Source: DATKZB01 sp035528235 (lineage in GTDB: Bacteria > Planctomycetota > Phycisphaerae > FEN-1346). From it: a stretch of 16,855 bases of DNA. The notes beneath the pieces are model-generated. The model made no database searches, was not told where the DNA came from, and saw only the letters and a program-made list of their open reading frames with translations. Location: positions 1 through 16,855 of the forward strand of contig DATKZB010000135.1 of NCBI GenBank assembly GCA_035528235.1, in the 5' to 3' direction. The position numbers were made by a program, and so were the translations under genes. Below are positions 1 to 7,747 of the stretch, one piece after another; position 1 is the first letter of the stretch; every line of letters begins with the position of its first letter.

Positions 1-408
1 CCCCATGGGGGCGGTGCCGCTCCCCCTGTCCCACCATGTTCGCTAGTCTCGCAGAAGACGCCTTCACGGACAACATACAAGGGTGACCATGTTCCGGGTC
101 CTCGGCCGGCGAGCCGGCCTCCAGTCTCAAGCCTGCCGCCATTTCCAGTATGCTTTAGTATATATTGAGGCCAATCCATTTGCGTTCAAGACGGCGCGCG
201 AAACGGCCGGTTCCGGCGCATTCGAATCAAAAATCGAAAAAAACGATCAAAAACCGCGCGTTTCCCCTTGCCCATCTTACCAGAATGGGGGCAAATCGGC
301 CCTGGCGCGCCGAAAATGGGGTTTTGGCCTTCCCAAAGGCCCATTTTGGGCCCCGTGGCGGAAGGGCGTTTTCTCAAAGTGTATGACGGTGGGTGGCAGA
401 CCACCCGC
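1..408. other. Intergenic stretch without a convincing gene
   Basis: I see no credible gene here. An open frame on the plus strand (83-430) has mixed, low-complexity composition, no domain I recognise and no good ribosome binding site, and it runs into the hairpin repeats that follow. The segment at about 130-260 is visibly more A/T rich than the rest of the window and includes a TATATA stretch near 160, which could be decayed or acquired DNA. An imperfect hairpin lies at 313-347: AAAATGGG at 313-320 pairs with CCCATTTT at 340-347, and TTTGG pairs with CCAAA inside it. A short GGGTGG/CCACCC hairpin follows at 391-406. The first ten bases are the palindrome CCCCATGGGG. Confidence 0.5.
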
Positions 409-539
409 GCGGGGCAAGCCCCGCGGCTAACTGCCCCCTCGCAGCCCCCTCGCCACCCCTTCGCGGGGCAAGCCCCGCGGCTAACTGCCCTCTCGCGTGA
501 AGCCACCCCTTCGCGGGGCAAGCCCCGCGGCGAACGGCG
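409..539. repeat. Three spaced copies of a GC-rich hairpin repeat
   Basis: Three copies of a perfect hairpin GCGGGGC-AA-GCCCCGC start at 409, 463 and 513. Copies 1 and 2 share 27 bases that continue with GGCTAACTGCC. Copies 2 and 3 share a longer unit starting with GCCACCCCTT (452 and 502), giving a 50-base period. The third copy degrades after the hairpin to CGAACGGCG. There are too few copies, and the spacers are too alike and too short, for this to be a CRISPR array. It looks like a dispersed palindromic repeat that has been duplicated locally. Confidence 0.8.
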
Positions 540-564
540 GTGCCGGGGGATTTTCGGGGGGCAC

Positions 565-668
565 TTGACTTATTCGGCCCACCGAGCGAATACTTAAGTG
601 GGTGAGGGTAGGACCCAAGTGGCAAGGGGGTGGTGAGTGACGCACGGCTCGCCACCCCCTCTGTTTTC
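565..668 (+). ncRNA. Possible small transcript: promoter-like dyad followed by a strong hairpin
   Basis: A -35-like TTGACT (565-570) is followed after 18 bases by AATACT (589-594, four of six matches to the -10 consensus). Between and over them lies the dyad TATTCG (571-576)/CGAATA (587-592), followed directly by the palindrome CTTAAG (593-598). About 25 bases downstream is a 13-bp stem with one G-T pair (625-637 with 648-660, 10-base loop), followed by CTGTTTT, which resembles an intrinsic terminator on the plus strand. No open frame lies between. This could be a short RNA of roughly 65 bases, or the regulatory leader of a lost gene. The function is unknown. Confidence 0.3.
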
Positions 669-700
669 CCCCGCCTCAGCCGCCCCGCCAGTTAGAAATC

Positions 701-732
701 GAGGGTGGCGGGTCTCCTGACCCGCCACCCTC
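701..732 (-). terminator. Perfect 13-bp hairpin after the metalloprotease gene
   Basis: GAGGGTGGCGGGT (701-713) and ACCCGCCACCCTC (720-732) form a perfect 13-bp stem with a six-base loop, 22 bases beyond the stop codon of the minus-strand gene at 755. No strong T-run follows on the minus strand (only GATTTC), so it may act as a transcript-end stabiliser rather than a textbook intrinsic terminator. Its design, a stem closing on GGGT/ACCC around a six-base loop, recurs twice at 3123-3200, so it is also a repeat-family member. Confidence 0.6.
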
Positions 733-754
733 GCAGATTCCGAAACCGTGTTCC

Positions 755-2722
755 TCAGCGGCCACGCCGCCGCGCTGCTAGCGCCAGGCCGCCCAGGGCC
801 ACCAGCGCGAGCGTGGCCGGTTCGGGCGTCGGAACGGGCGTGCCGCCGCCCAGTGCCGCCCCGCCCGACAGAAGCCAGGCGGCGTCGATCTTGTCGTAGT
901 CGTTCGAGTTAATGAGCCCGTCGTAGTTGAAGTCGCCCACCGCCCACCGGAAGCCGCCGGGCGGCGTGCCCTGGCCGTTGCCGTAGAACAGCCAGTTGGC
1001 GTCGATGCGGTCGTAATCGTTCGAGTTGATGACGCCGTCGAGGTTGGCATCGCCCCACCAGGTGTACTTCGCGAGGACCGAGTCGGCCGGCACCGCTTCG
1101 CCTTCCAGGAGCGTCAGGCCGCCGATGCCGGGCTCGGTGTCCTGGTTGTCGATGACGCCCACGGCCGTCAGCGGCGCGGCGGCGGCGGTGCTCGAGTGGA
1201 TGCCGGGGCCGTCCCAGTAGCCGGCCGGCCCGTCGTGCAGGCCCGAGGCGACCCAGCCGAGGATCTCGGCGAACGGGCTGGCCACGCCGGTGTAATCGAG
1301 GATGAGGTTGTGCGTCGTCAGGTCGATGGTCCCGCCGGCCGCGGTGTCGATGTCGATCGCCGCCAGGTGCTGCGCGGCCCCGAGGCGGACGGCGCCGCCC
1401 TCGACGCGGAGCGTCAGGTTCGTCCCGGCGGCGCCGGCGTCGGAATCCAGGCCCACCGTGCCGGCGCGAACCTCCAGAACGCTGCCGGCGGCGTGGTTCT
1501 GCGGGCCCGAGACCGCCAGCGTCCCGGCCCCGTCCTTGACCAGCGTGTGGCCGCCGAGGCCGAGCGTGCCGGTGACCGACAACGTGTTCGCTGCGGCCAC
1601 CGTCCACTGGGCGTCGGCCGTCGCGAGCAGGTCGGCGGCGATGGTGTTGGGTTGCGGGCCGGCGCTCGCGACGCCCGCCGGGCCGAGTCTCAGCGTGGAA
1701 CTGCCGCCCAGCGTCCAGCCGGAGGTCCGAAAGTCGAGGCCGCCGACGGCGTCGCCAACCACCAAGGCGGGCTGGTGGGCCGAGGGCGAATCGAAGACGA
1801 CGGTCGACGTGGGTCCCGGCGACCAGTCGGCCGACCAGTTGGCCGCGGCCTCCCAGTTCGTGCTCGCCGTGCCGGTCCAGGCGGCGCTCACGGGGAAGAC
1901 CTCCCAGCCCACGTCGGCCAGGGCCGCGAGGTCGAGGTCGGTAACCCGTTTGCGTGTGCCGATGAGCAGCGACGGGTCCATGGCGGTCTCCTGGAGGGTC
2001 CCGTCGAGCTTGCCAAGGGTCCCTTCGGCCCAGTGGGACAGGCCGGAATGCAGGGGCACGTTGCCCTCGTATTCGGCCACCGAGGTTGACCCCGTGAAAG
2101 CGGTGCCGGGGACCCACGTGTCCCAGGAGGCGGTCGTGCCGAACCCCAGGACGTGGGTCAGTTCGTGGAGGGCCACCGAGAGGAAGTCGCTCTGGTCCGA
2201 TGCCGGCAGGTCGCCGACGAGCCCGAAATGCCACGCATACGTCGGGTCGCTGTTGAACGCGACGGCCCCGCCCCACGGGCCGAAATCGGTCGGGGTGGGG
2301 CCGGCCGCGCCCGCCTCGCCGCGATACGCTACCGTGTCGATCCACGCCTGCGTCGTTCCGGACACCGAGTACCCGCCGGGCCCGCCGATGCCCAGCGAGC
2401 CGCCCAGGTCGCGGGCGCCGACGTAGACGACGAGTGTGTCGGCGGGCACCACCGGGTTGGCGACCGAGACGGATGCGTTGGTGTCGGGCCGGCGGAACTG
2501 CATCTCCCAGATGTTGCTGCCGCTGGGCACGATGGTGGCCAGGTCGTCGGCAAAGTGGGCGACCAGGGTGCCAGCGGTCTCCAGGGTCTCGCGCCGGGCG
2601 GGCGTGAAGAACCCCGACGTGTCGTACGTGTAGTCGAACGCAATGGTGATGGTGGCGGAGGCCGCCTGGGTCAGGGCCAGTGCCGTCACCACCGATACCA
2701 CGCCTAACGCCAGCCTTCTCAT
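755..2722 (-). CDS. Secreted leishmanolysin-like metalloprotease with dockerin and PEP-CTERM tail
   Basis: The product is 655 residues. The ATG at 2722 is chosen because AGGAGG (2727-2732) sits four bases upstream and a signal peptide follows at once (cleavage after ASA, about residue 23); a longer frame to 2908 has neither. HELTHVLGFG (186-195) is a zinc-binding HExxH motif. SHW (His230) and a Met at 248, followed by LDLAALADVGW, match the third-ligand and Met-turn region of M8-like metzincins. From about 280 to 540 there is a Gly/Thr-rich, beta-helix-like region that includes NWEAAANWS. A type I dockerin covers about 557-618, with two Ca-binding loops of the form GDxNxDGxINSNDYD. The end carries PTPEP, a hydrophobic segment (636-650) and RRRGR, a PEP-CTERM sorting signal normally processed by exosortase. 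It is presumably exported and held at the surface; the substrate is unknown. Confidence 0.88.
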   Translation of the reverse strand: MRRLALGVVSVVTALALTQAASATITIAFDYTYDTSGFFTPARRETLETAGTLVAHFADDLATIVPSGSNIWEMQFRRPDTNASVSVANPVVPADTLVVYVGARDLGGSLGIGGPGGYSVSGTTQAWIDTVAYRGEAGAAGPTPTDFGPWGGAVAFNSDPTYAWHFGLVGDLPASDQSDFLSVALHELTHVLGFGTTASWDTWVPGTAFTGSTSVAEYEGNVPLHSGLSHWAEGTLGKLDGTLQETAMDPSLLIGTRKRVTDLDLAALADVGWEVFPVSAAWTGTASTNWEAAANWSADWSPGPTSTVVFDSPSAHQPALVVGDAVGGLDFRTSGWTLGGSSTLRLGPAGVASAGPQPNTIAADLLATADAQWTVAAANTLSVTGTLGLGGHTLVKDGAGTLAVSGPQNHAAGSVLEVRAGTVGLDSDAGAAGTNLTLRVEGGAVRLGAAQHLAAIDIDTAAGGTIDLTTHNLILDYTGVASPFAEILGWVASGLHDGPAGYWDGPGIHSSTAAAAPLTAVGVIDNQDTEPGIGGLTLLEGEAVPADSVLAKYTWWGDANLDGVINSNDYDRIDANWLFYGNGQGTPPGGFRWAVGDFNYDGLINSNDYDKIDAAWLLSGGAALGGGTPVPTPEPATLALVALGGLALAARRRGR

Positions 2723-2828
2723 GCGGCCTCCTGGTGCCGGGAGCCGGATTCCGGGACTCCCTTGCGGCGACCTTTCCGTGCGTGTCTGGCGTGTGCCCGT
2801 TGGGCCAAGCCCTGTGCCACGGTTGGAG

Positions 2829-2857
2829 AGTATACCCCAGGAAGGCGGGCCGGTCAA
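2829..2857 (-). promoter_or_regulatory. Sigma70-type promoter of the metalloprotease gene
   Basis: Read on the minus strand, TTGACC (2852-2857) and TATACT (2829-2834) are 17 bases apart, each matching the consensus at five of six positions. CTGGGG lies directly before the -10 box. The predicted start near 2822 leaves a leader of about 100 bases before the ATG at 2722. Seen in sequence; activity is inferred. Confidence 0.7.
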
Positions 2858-2892
2858 ATCGGGGCAGGCGGTCGAGGGTCCCGGCGCATGGG

Positions 2893-3030
2893 AGCATTTT
2901 GCATCCACCGCTGTAGCGCGGGGGTTTATCCCCCGCGGTCGTGGGGCTTAGGACATCTGGCGCGGGGGGTAAACCCCCGCGCTACAAGTTATGCTCCGAT
3001 GGCCGGTTGCGATTCACGATGCAAGATGCT
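2893..3030. repeat. Nested inverted-repeat element
   Basis: Outer arms AGCATTTTGCATC (2893-2905) and GATGCAAGATGCT (3018-3030) match at 12 of 13 positions. Inside them GTAGCGCGGGGGTTTA (2913-2928) and TAAACCCCCGCGCTAC (2970-2985) are a perfect 16-bp inverted repeat. Each inner arm can also fold on itself, as GCGGGGG-TTTAT-CCCCCGC does. No gene lies within. It resembles a miniature non-autonomous or REP-like repeat; I see no target duplication. Confidence 0.7.
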
Positions 3031-3122
3031 CATGGGCGGCGGGGGGCCGGAAAGTCGTGGACAAGCCCCCCGGCGCCGCCGATGATCTGGCGGGGATTAG
3101 AGCAGTTTAACATCGCGTGTTC

Positions 3123-3200
3123 GCGCGGCGGGTCCCCGCACCCGCCGCGCTGGAGGTCCGACTGCGGGTTGGCGCGGTGGGTACGGGGACCCACCGCGCC
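3123..3200. repeat. Two neighbouring perfect hairpins of one family
   Basis: GCGCGGCGGGT (3123-3133) pairs with ACCCGCCGCGC (3140-3150). GGCGCGGTGGGT (3171-3182) pairs with ACCCACCGCGCC (3189-3200). Both stems are perfect and both loops are six bases. They lie upstream of the UroD-like gene, 86 bases before its ATG, and could affect its leader, but I see no convincing promoter for that gene, so whether they are transcribed with it is unknown. The remainder of the 2723-3285 gap holds the promoter and nested repeat listed separately. Confidence 0.75.
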
Positions 3201-3285
3201 CAAGAGGTGGTGTGAATACGCAATCTTCAAACGCTGTAGTCCTGCAACCGGTTTCACGGAGTCGCGTCGAGGGAGCGCCCCGCCC

Positions 3286-4377
3286 ATGACGAGCAAGGAA
3301 CGGATGTTGCGTGCCCTCGCCCGCGAGGTGCCCGACCGTCTGCCCATCACGATCCACCAGTGGCAGCCGTATCACCTCCGGAAGCACCTGGGCGGCGTGA
3401 CCGACCTGGAGGCGTTCCGGCGGTTCGGCCTCGACGCCTCCATCCCCTACGGCGAGACCGTCGACGAGGCCCGGGGCCAGGACGCCTGGCGACACGAGGC
3501 CGTGGTCGTCCGCGCCGACCCCGACGACCACCTCACCCACCACACCGTCCGGACGCCCGGCGGCACGCTGACCTACAAGACGGGCGGTAACCGGATGACC
3601 ACCTGGATCACCGAGCACCTGGTCAAGCGCCCCGAAGACATCGACCTGGTTGACAAGTACATGCCCGTCCCGCGTCTGAACACTCGGGGCGCGGCCGCGG
3701 CCTACGACCGCGTGGGCGACGACGGTATCCTCCGCGGTTTCGTCTGGGGCGACCAGGGCGGGTGCTGGCAGCACGCGTGTTGCCTGTACGGCACGCAGGA
3801 GATGATCTTCGCGGCCATCGACGATCCGGCCTGGACGCACCGTTTCATGGACGTGCTGCTGACCAGGAAGTTGCGGTTCATCGAGGAGTCGCTCGACGGC
3901 GCCCGGTTCGACCTCATCGAGACGGGCGGCGGGGCGGGGTCGAGCACGGTCATCTCGCCGAAACTCCACACCGAGTTCTGTCTGCCGTACGACCGCGCGA
4001 TGCACGACGCCCTGCACGCCGCCGGGCAGAAGGTCGTCTATCACACCTGCGGCGGGATGATGCCGCTCCTGGACCTTATCGTGGCGAACGGGTGCGACGC
4101 GTCCGAGACGCTCAGCCCGCCCGGGGTCGGCGGCGACGTGCGCGACCTCGGCGAGGTCAAGCGACGGATCGGGCACCGCGTGGCCCTTATCGGCGGCCTG
4201 AACCAGTTCCAGGTTCTCGAACAGGGCACGCCCGACGCGGTGCGGGCCGAGGTTCGCCGGCTCTTCGAGGCCGCGGGCCGGCGCGGCGGGTACATCTGTA
4301 GCACGTCGGACCACTTCTTCGAGGTCCCGGCCGAGAACCTCCAGGCCATGGCCGATGCCGCCCGGGAGTGCTCGTGA
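3286..4377 (+). CDS. Uroporphyrinogen decarboxylase-like (MtaA/CmuA-type) protein
   Basis: The product is 363 residues, the usual size for the URO-D fold. The ATG at 3286 is chosen because GAGGGAG (3269-3275) lies ten bases upstream and MTSKERMLRAL is a typical start for this family; an in-frame extension to 2941 passes through hairpin repeats and is rejected. His253 and Cys255 in YHTCGG, with Cys338 in YICSTSDH, fit the His-x-Cys...Cys zinc site of MtaA-type methyltransferases, which move methyl groups from a corrinoid carrier to a thiol. Classical HemE lacks this site, so a role in haem synthesis is unlikely. No corrinoid protein or partner methyltransferase is adjacent, so the substrate cannot be named. 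The protein looks cytosolic, with no signal peptide. The gene stands alone and converges on the efflux operon. Confidence 0.8.
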   Translation: MTSKERMLRALAREVPDRLPITIHQWQPYHLRKHLGGVTDLEAFRRFGLDASIPYGETVDEARGQDAWRHEAVVVRADPDDHLTHHTVRTPGGTLTYKTGGNRMTTWITEHLVKRPEDIDLVDKYMPVPRLNTRGAAAAYDRVGDDGILRGFVWGDQGGCWQHACCLYGTQEMIFAAIDDPAWTHRFMDVLLTRKLRFIEESLDGARFDLIETGGGAGSSTVISPKLHTEFCLPYDRAMHDALHAAGQKVVYHTCGGMMPLLDLIVANGCDASETLSPPGVGGDVRDLGEVKRRIGHRVALIGGLNQFQVLEQGTPDAVRAEVRRLFEAAGRRGGYICSTSDHFFEVPAENLQAMADAARECS

Positions 4378-4534
4378 ACGACGGGGGGGCGTCGGGGCCG
4401 GGCAAGATACGGAGTTGGCGCGGCAAGTAGTGGTGCGTGGTCGCTAGGAAGCTGTTTCAGAACCACCGAGGGGAGACCCGGCGCGCTTATGGTTCATGGC
4501 ACCCGCCGCCGCGAACCGGCGCAGAACAACCTGT

Positions 4535-4560
4535 CGCGGCGGCCTGGGAAGGCCGCCGCG
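4535..4560 (-). terminator. Hairpin at the end of the efflux operon
   Basis: CGCGGCGGCCT (4535-4545) and AGGCCGCCGCG (4550-4560) form a perfect 11-bp stem with the tetraloop GGGA, 34 bases after the RND stop codon. No T-run follows on the minus strand, so simple intrinsic termination is uncertain. The 28 bases at 4534-4561 recur identically at 9297-9324. The rest of the 4378-4594 gap between the convergent genes holds only a weak five-pair hairpin just after the UroD-like stop (4379-4394). Confidence 0.55.
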
Positions 4561-4594
4561 CACTATTGAACGCGACCGCGGTGAGCCCGCGCGG

Positions 4595-7500
4595 TCAACT
4601 CGGTTCGGGCGCGGGGCGATCGCCTCCGGCGGGGTCCGCCGCCGGGTGGGGCCTGATGGCCCGGACCAGGCGATTGGCGTCCTCGGCCACCATGTAGAGG
4701 CAGGGCACCAGCAGCACCGTGACGACCGCCGAGAAGAGGATGCCGTACCCCAGCGACAGGGCCATGGGGATCATGAATCGGGCCTGTCGCGAGGTCTCGA
4801 ATATCATCGGGGACAGCCCGCCGAAGGTCGTCAGGGTGGTCAGCAGGATGGGCCGGAACCGTCGGATGCCCGCCTGGCAGATGGCCTCGGCCGGCGCCGC
4901 GCCGTCCCGCCGCAGCCGGTTGGCGTAGTCGATCATGACGAGCGAGGTGTTGACGACCACCCCCGCCAGGGCCACGATGCCCATCATGCTCATGACGCTC
5001 AGGTCGTAGCCCATCAGCACGTGCCCCAGCACCGCCCCCACGACGCCGAACGGGATGGCCACCATCACGATGAGCGGCTGGACGTAACTGCTGAACGGTA
5101 TCGCCAGCAGCACGTAGATGCCCAGCAGCGCCATGACCAGACCCACGTACAGGCTCTGCATGCTCTCTCGCAGGTCGGCCTGGCGTCCCTCGTATCCGTA
5201 GCCCAGGCCGGGGTAATCGCGGGCGAGGCGGGGCAGGATGTCGGTGTTGAGGGCGGCCTCGACCTTGCCGGTCTCGCCGGCGGGCTCGACGTTGCCGGTG
5301 ACGGTGACGGTGCGGCGGGCCTCGCGGCGTGTGATGGTGGTGTAGGCCCGTCCGCGTTCGACCTGGGCCACCTCGCGCAGGGGCACGTCGCGTCCGGCGG
5401 GGGTGCGGATGAGGAGTTCCTCGATGTCGTACTCGCTGACGCGCTCGGACTCCGGCAGTCGGACCTTGACCTTGATTTCGTTGCGTCCGCGCTGCTGCCG
5501 CAGGGCCTCGGCCCCGTAGAACGCGTAGCGGACCTGCCGGGCCACCTCGGCGGCGGTCAGTCCCAGGCTGTGTCCCCCGGGGCGCAGCGAGAAGTTCAAC
5601 TGCTGCTTGCCCGGCGTGTAGCCGTCGTCGATGTCCTTGACGGTGGGGAAGTTGTCGAGGGCCTCGGCCAGGGCGGCGCTGGCGCGGTCGAGGACGTCGA
5701 TGTCGCGGTGGCTGAGTTCGACGGTCAGCGACGGGCCGGACCCCGGTCCGCCGCGGTCGGACTGGTAGCGGAGCGACTCCAGGCCCGCCACCTGGCCCAC
5801 GCGTTCGCGCCACTGGCGGGTGAACTCGGCGGTGCCGATGGGCCGGGTGCCCGGCTGGGTCAGGTAGGCCCGGACCTCGACGACGTTCTCGCGGACCAGG
5901 GCGAAGACGCCCTCAACCAGCCGGTCGCCGCCGTTCTTGGCCGCGATGTCGTCGGCCCCCTGGACGAGGCGGTCGCGGACGGTCGTGGCGTGGTCGAAGG
6001 GGCTCCCCACGGGCAGCACCGCCTCGACGAACGCATAATCCGCCTCGACCTTGGGCATGAGGATCATGCTGATCCGCCCGCTCCAGACGAAGCCCAGCAC
6101 GATCACCATCATCGTCAGGCCCACCGCAATCGCCAGGTACCGGCCACGCAGGCACAGGGCCACCAGGGGCCCGTACCCTTTCTGGATAACCGTGGAGACG
6201 CCGCGGCTGACCCGCTGCTGCTGAAGGTGCAGCCAGTGGCCGATGCGGGTCCGTCCGCCCTCCTTGGCGTGCGCGAGGTGGGCGGGCAGCACGAACAGGG
6301 CCTCGATCCACGAGAGGGTGAAGACGGCCACCACCACCAGGGGGATGGCCATCCAGACCTTGCCCATGATGCCCGGGATGAACATCAGCGGGATGAACGC
6401 CACGATGTTCGTCAGGATGCTGAAGGAGATCGGCAGGGCCACGTCGCGTGCCCCGCGGATCGCCGCGTCGGTCAGCTCCATGCCAAGCCGCCGGTAGTTG
6501 TAGATGTTCTCGCCGGCCACGATCGCGTTGTCCACCACCATGCCCAACGCGATGATGAAGGCGAACATCGAGATCATGTTGATCGTCACGCCCAGCATCG
6601 GCAGAAACAGGAACGCCCCCAGGAACGACGTCGGGATGTTCATCGTTACCCAGAACGCCAGCCGCATCTCCAGAAACAGCCCCAGCACCAGCAGGACGAT
6701 CGCCAGGCCGTAGACGGCGTTCTTCAGGAGCAGGTCCAGGCGTTGCCGGTAGACCTCCGACCGGTCGTTGCGGAGGTCGTACTCGACGCCGGGCGGCAGG
6801 TCGGGGGCGATCTCGGCCATGGCCCGCCGCACCGCATCCGAGACGCCGATGGGCGTCTGCACGCCCACCCGGTACACGTCCACCCCCATGGCCCGGGTGC
6901 CGTTGTAGGTCCCCACCGAGTCGGTGTCCTCGAACGTGTCGCGAACGGTTCCGATGTCCTCGATGTACAGGACCGTTCCCTCGGGCGTCGTGATGATGGG
7001 AATTCGGGCGAACTCCTGGGCCCAGTCGCGGCGTTCCTTGACGCGGAGCAGGATTTCACCGCCGCGCGTCTCAATCTTGCCGCCAGGCAACTCGACCGAC
7101 GTGGCGCCCACCCGCTGGGCGATCCCTTCCAGCGTCAGGCCGTACGCCCGCAACTTCTCCTGCGGTACCTCGATGTGGACCTCGTACGCGCGGCCCCCCT
7201 CGATATCGACCTGGGTGATACCGGGGTCCATCAGCAGCCGGTCGCGGACCTGCTCGACGATCTCCCGCAGCGACCACTCGCCCACGTCGCCGTGCACCTC
7301 GACCGTCAGCACCTCGCGGCGGCGGATCTGGAGCACGACTTCCGACTCCTCGGCCTCCTCCGGGAAGGTCGTGATGCGTTGGACCTGCTGCTGGATCTCC
7401 TGGTATGCCTTCTGCTGGTCGGCGTCCTCGTAGAGTTCGGCACGGACCGTTCCCTGGCCCTCGCCCGCCGTGGCGGTGACCTCCTTGACGCCCTCGACGC

Positions 7501-7747
7501 CCCGGATGGCCTCCTCGATGACCAGTACGATGCCGCGCTCCACCTCCTCCGGGCTCGCACCCGGGTAGGGCACCGTGATGGTCACCATGTCCAGGTCGAA
7601 GTCCGGAAACACCTCCTGCTTGATCCGCGCCGCGACAATGACCCCGCCCACCAGGAAGACCAGCATGACGATGTTCGTCGTCACGCGGTTCCGGACCATC
7701 CAGGCCATGGGGCCCGGTCGGATGCCGGGCGTCGGGAGGGAAGTCAT
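4595..7747 (-). CDS. RND efflux pump, inner-membrane permease (AcrB/HAE1-like)
   Basis: The product is 1050 residues, full length for this class. It is the proton-driven inner-membrane part of a tripartite pump. The first helix (about 24-40) is followed by the typical VFPDFDLDMVTITVPYPGAS. Two large periplasmic domains (about 42-340 and 560-865) alternate with helix bundles (about 340-490, 535-557 and 866-1020), giving the expected 12-helix duplicated layout. The TM4 motif is GMVVDNAIV (402-410), with Asp406 but Asn407 where AcrB has a second Asp. TM10 reads AGVVVNTSLVMID (928-940) in place of the AcrB lysine motif. The ATG overlaps the stop of the fusion-protein gene (ATGA, 7744-7747), so translation is probably coupled; GGAGG lies 11 bases upstream. 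The substrate is not predictable. The heavy-metal subclass is less likely than a drug or organic-compound exporter, but I cannot exclude it. Confidence 0.93.
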   Translation of the reverse strand: MTSLPTPGIRPGPMAWMVRNRVTTNIVMLVFLVGGVIVAARIKQEVFPDFDLDMVTITVPYPGASPEEVERGIVLVIEEAIRGVEGVKEVTATAGEGQGTVRAELYEDADQQKAYQEIQQQVQRITTFPEEAEESEVVLQIRRREVLTVEVHGDVGEWSLREIVEQVRDRLLMDPGITQVDIEGGRAYEVHIEVPQEKLRAYGLTLEGIAQRVGATSVELPGGKIETRGGEILLRVKERRDWAQEFARIPIITTPEGTVLYIEDIGTVRDTFEDTDSVGTYNGTRAMGVDVYRVGVQTPIGVSDAVRRAMAEIAPDLPPGVEYDLRNDRSEVYRQRLDLLLKNAVYGLAIVLLVLGLFLEMRLAFWVTMNIPTSFLGAFLFLPMLGVTINMISMFAFIIALGMVVDNAIVAGENIYNYRRLGMELTDAAIRGARDVALPISFSILTNIVAFIPLMFIPGIMGKVWMAIPLVVVAVFTLSWIEALFVLPAHLAHAKEGGRTRIGHWLHLQQQRVSRGVSTVIQKGYGPLVALCLRGRYLAIAVGLTMMVIVLGFVWSGRISMILMPKVEADYAFVEAVLPVGSPFDHATTVRDRLVQGADDIAAKNGGDRLVEGVFALVRENVVEVRAYLTQPGTRPIGTAEFTRQWRERVGQVAGLESLRYQSDRGGPGSGPSLTVELSHRDIDVLDRASAALAEALDNFPTVKDIDDGYTPGKQQLNFSLRPGGHSLGLTAAEVARQVRYAFYGAEALRQQRGRNEIKVKVRLPESERVSEYDIEELLIRTPAGRDVPLREVAQVERGRAYTTITRREARRTVTVTGNVEPAGETGKVEAALNTDILPRLARDYPGLGYGYEGRQADLRESMQSLYVGLVMALLGIYVLLAIPFSSYVQPLIVMVAIPFGVVGAVLGHVLMGYDLSVMSMMGIVALAGVVVNTSLVMIDYANRLRRDGAAPAEAICQAGIRRFRPILLTTLTTFGGLSPMIFETSRQARFMIPMALSLGYGILFSAVVTVLLVPCLYMVAEDANRLVRAIRPHPAADPAGGDRPAPEPS

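Noticed and set aside
83..430. 115-residue plus-strand frame at the left edge
   Set aside because: No convincing ribosome site or recognisable domain, and it ends inside the hairpin repeats. I treat it as chance, although it could be a remnant.
409..539. CRISPR array
   Set aside because: Only three copies, the repeats are short perfect palindromes, the spacers partly repeat each other, and no cas gene is present.
701..732. Insertion-sequence ends
   Set aside because: The inverted repeats have loops of a few bases and no transposase lies nearby, so they are hairpins, not ends of an autonomous element.
2941..3285. N-terminal extension of the UroD-like gene
   Set aside because: It would translate through the nested repeat and two perfect hairpins, without family similarity; the ATG at 3286 fits the family start and has a ribosome site.
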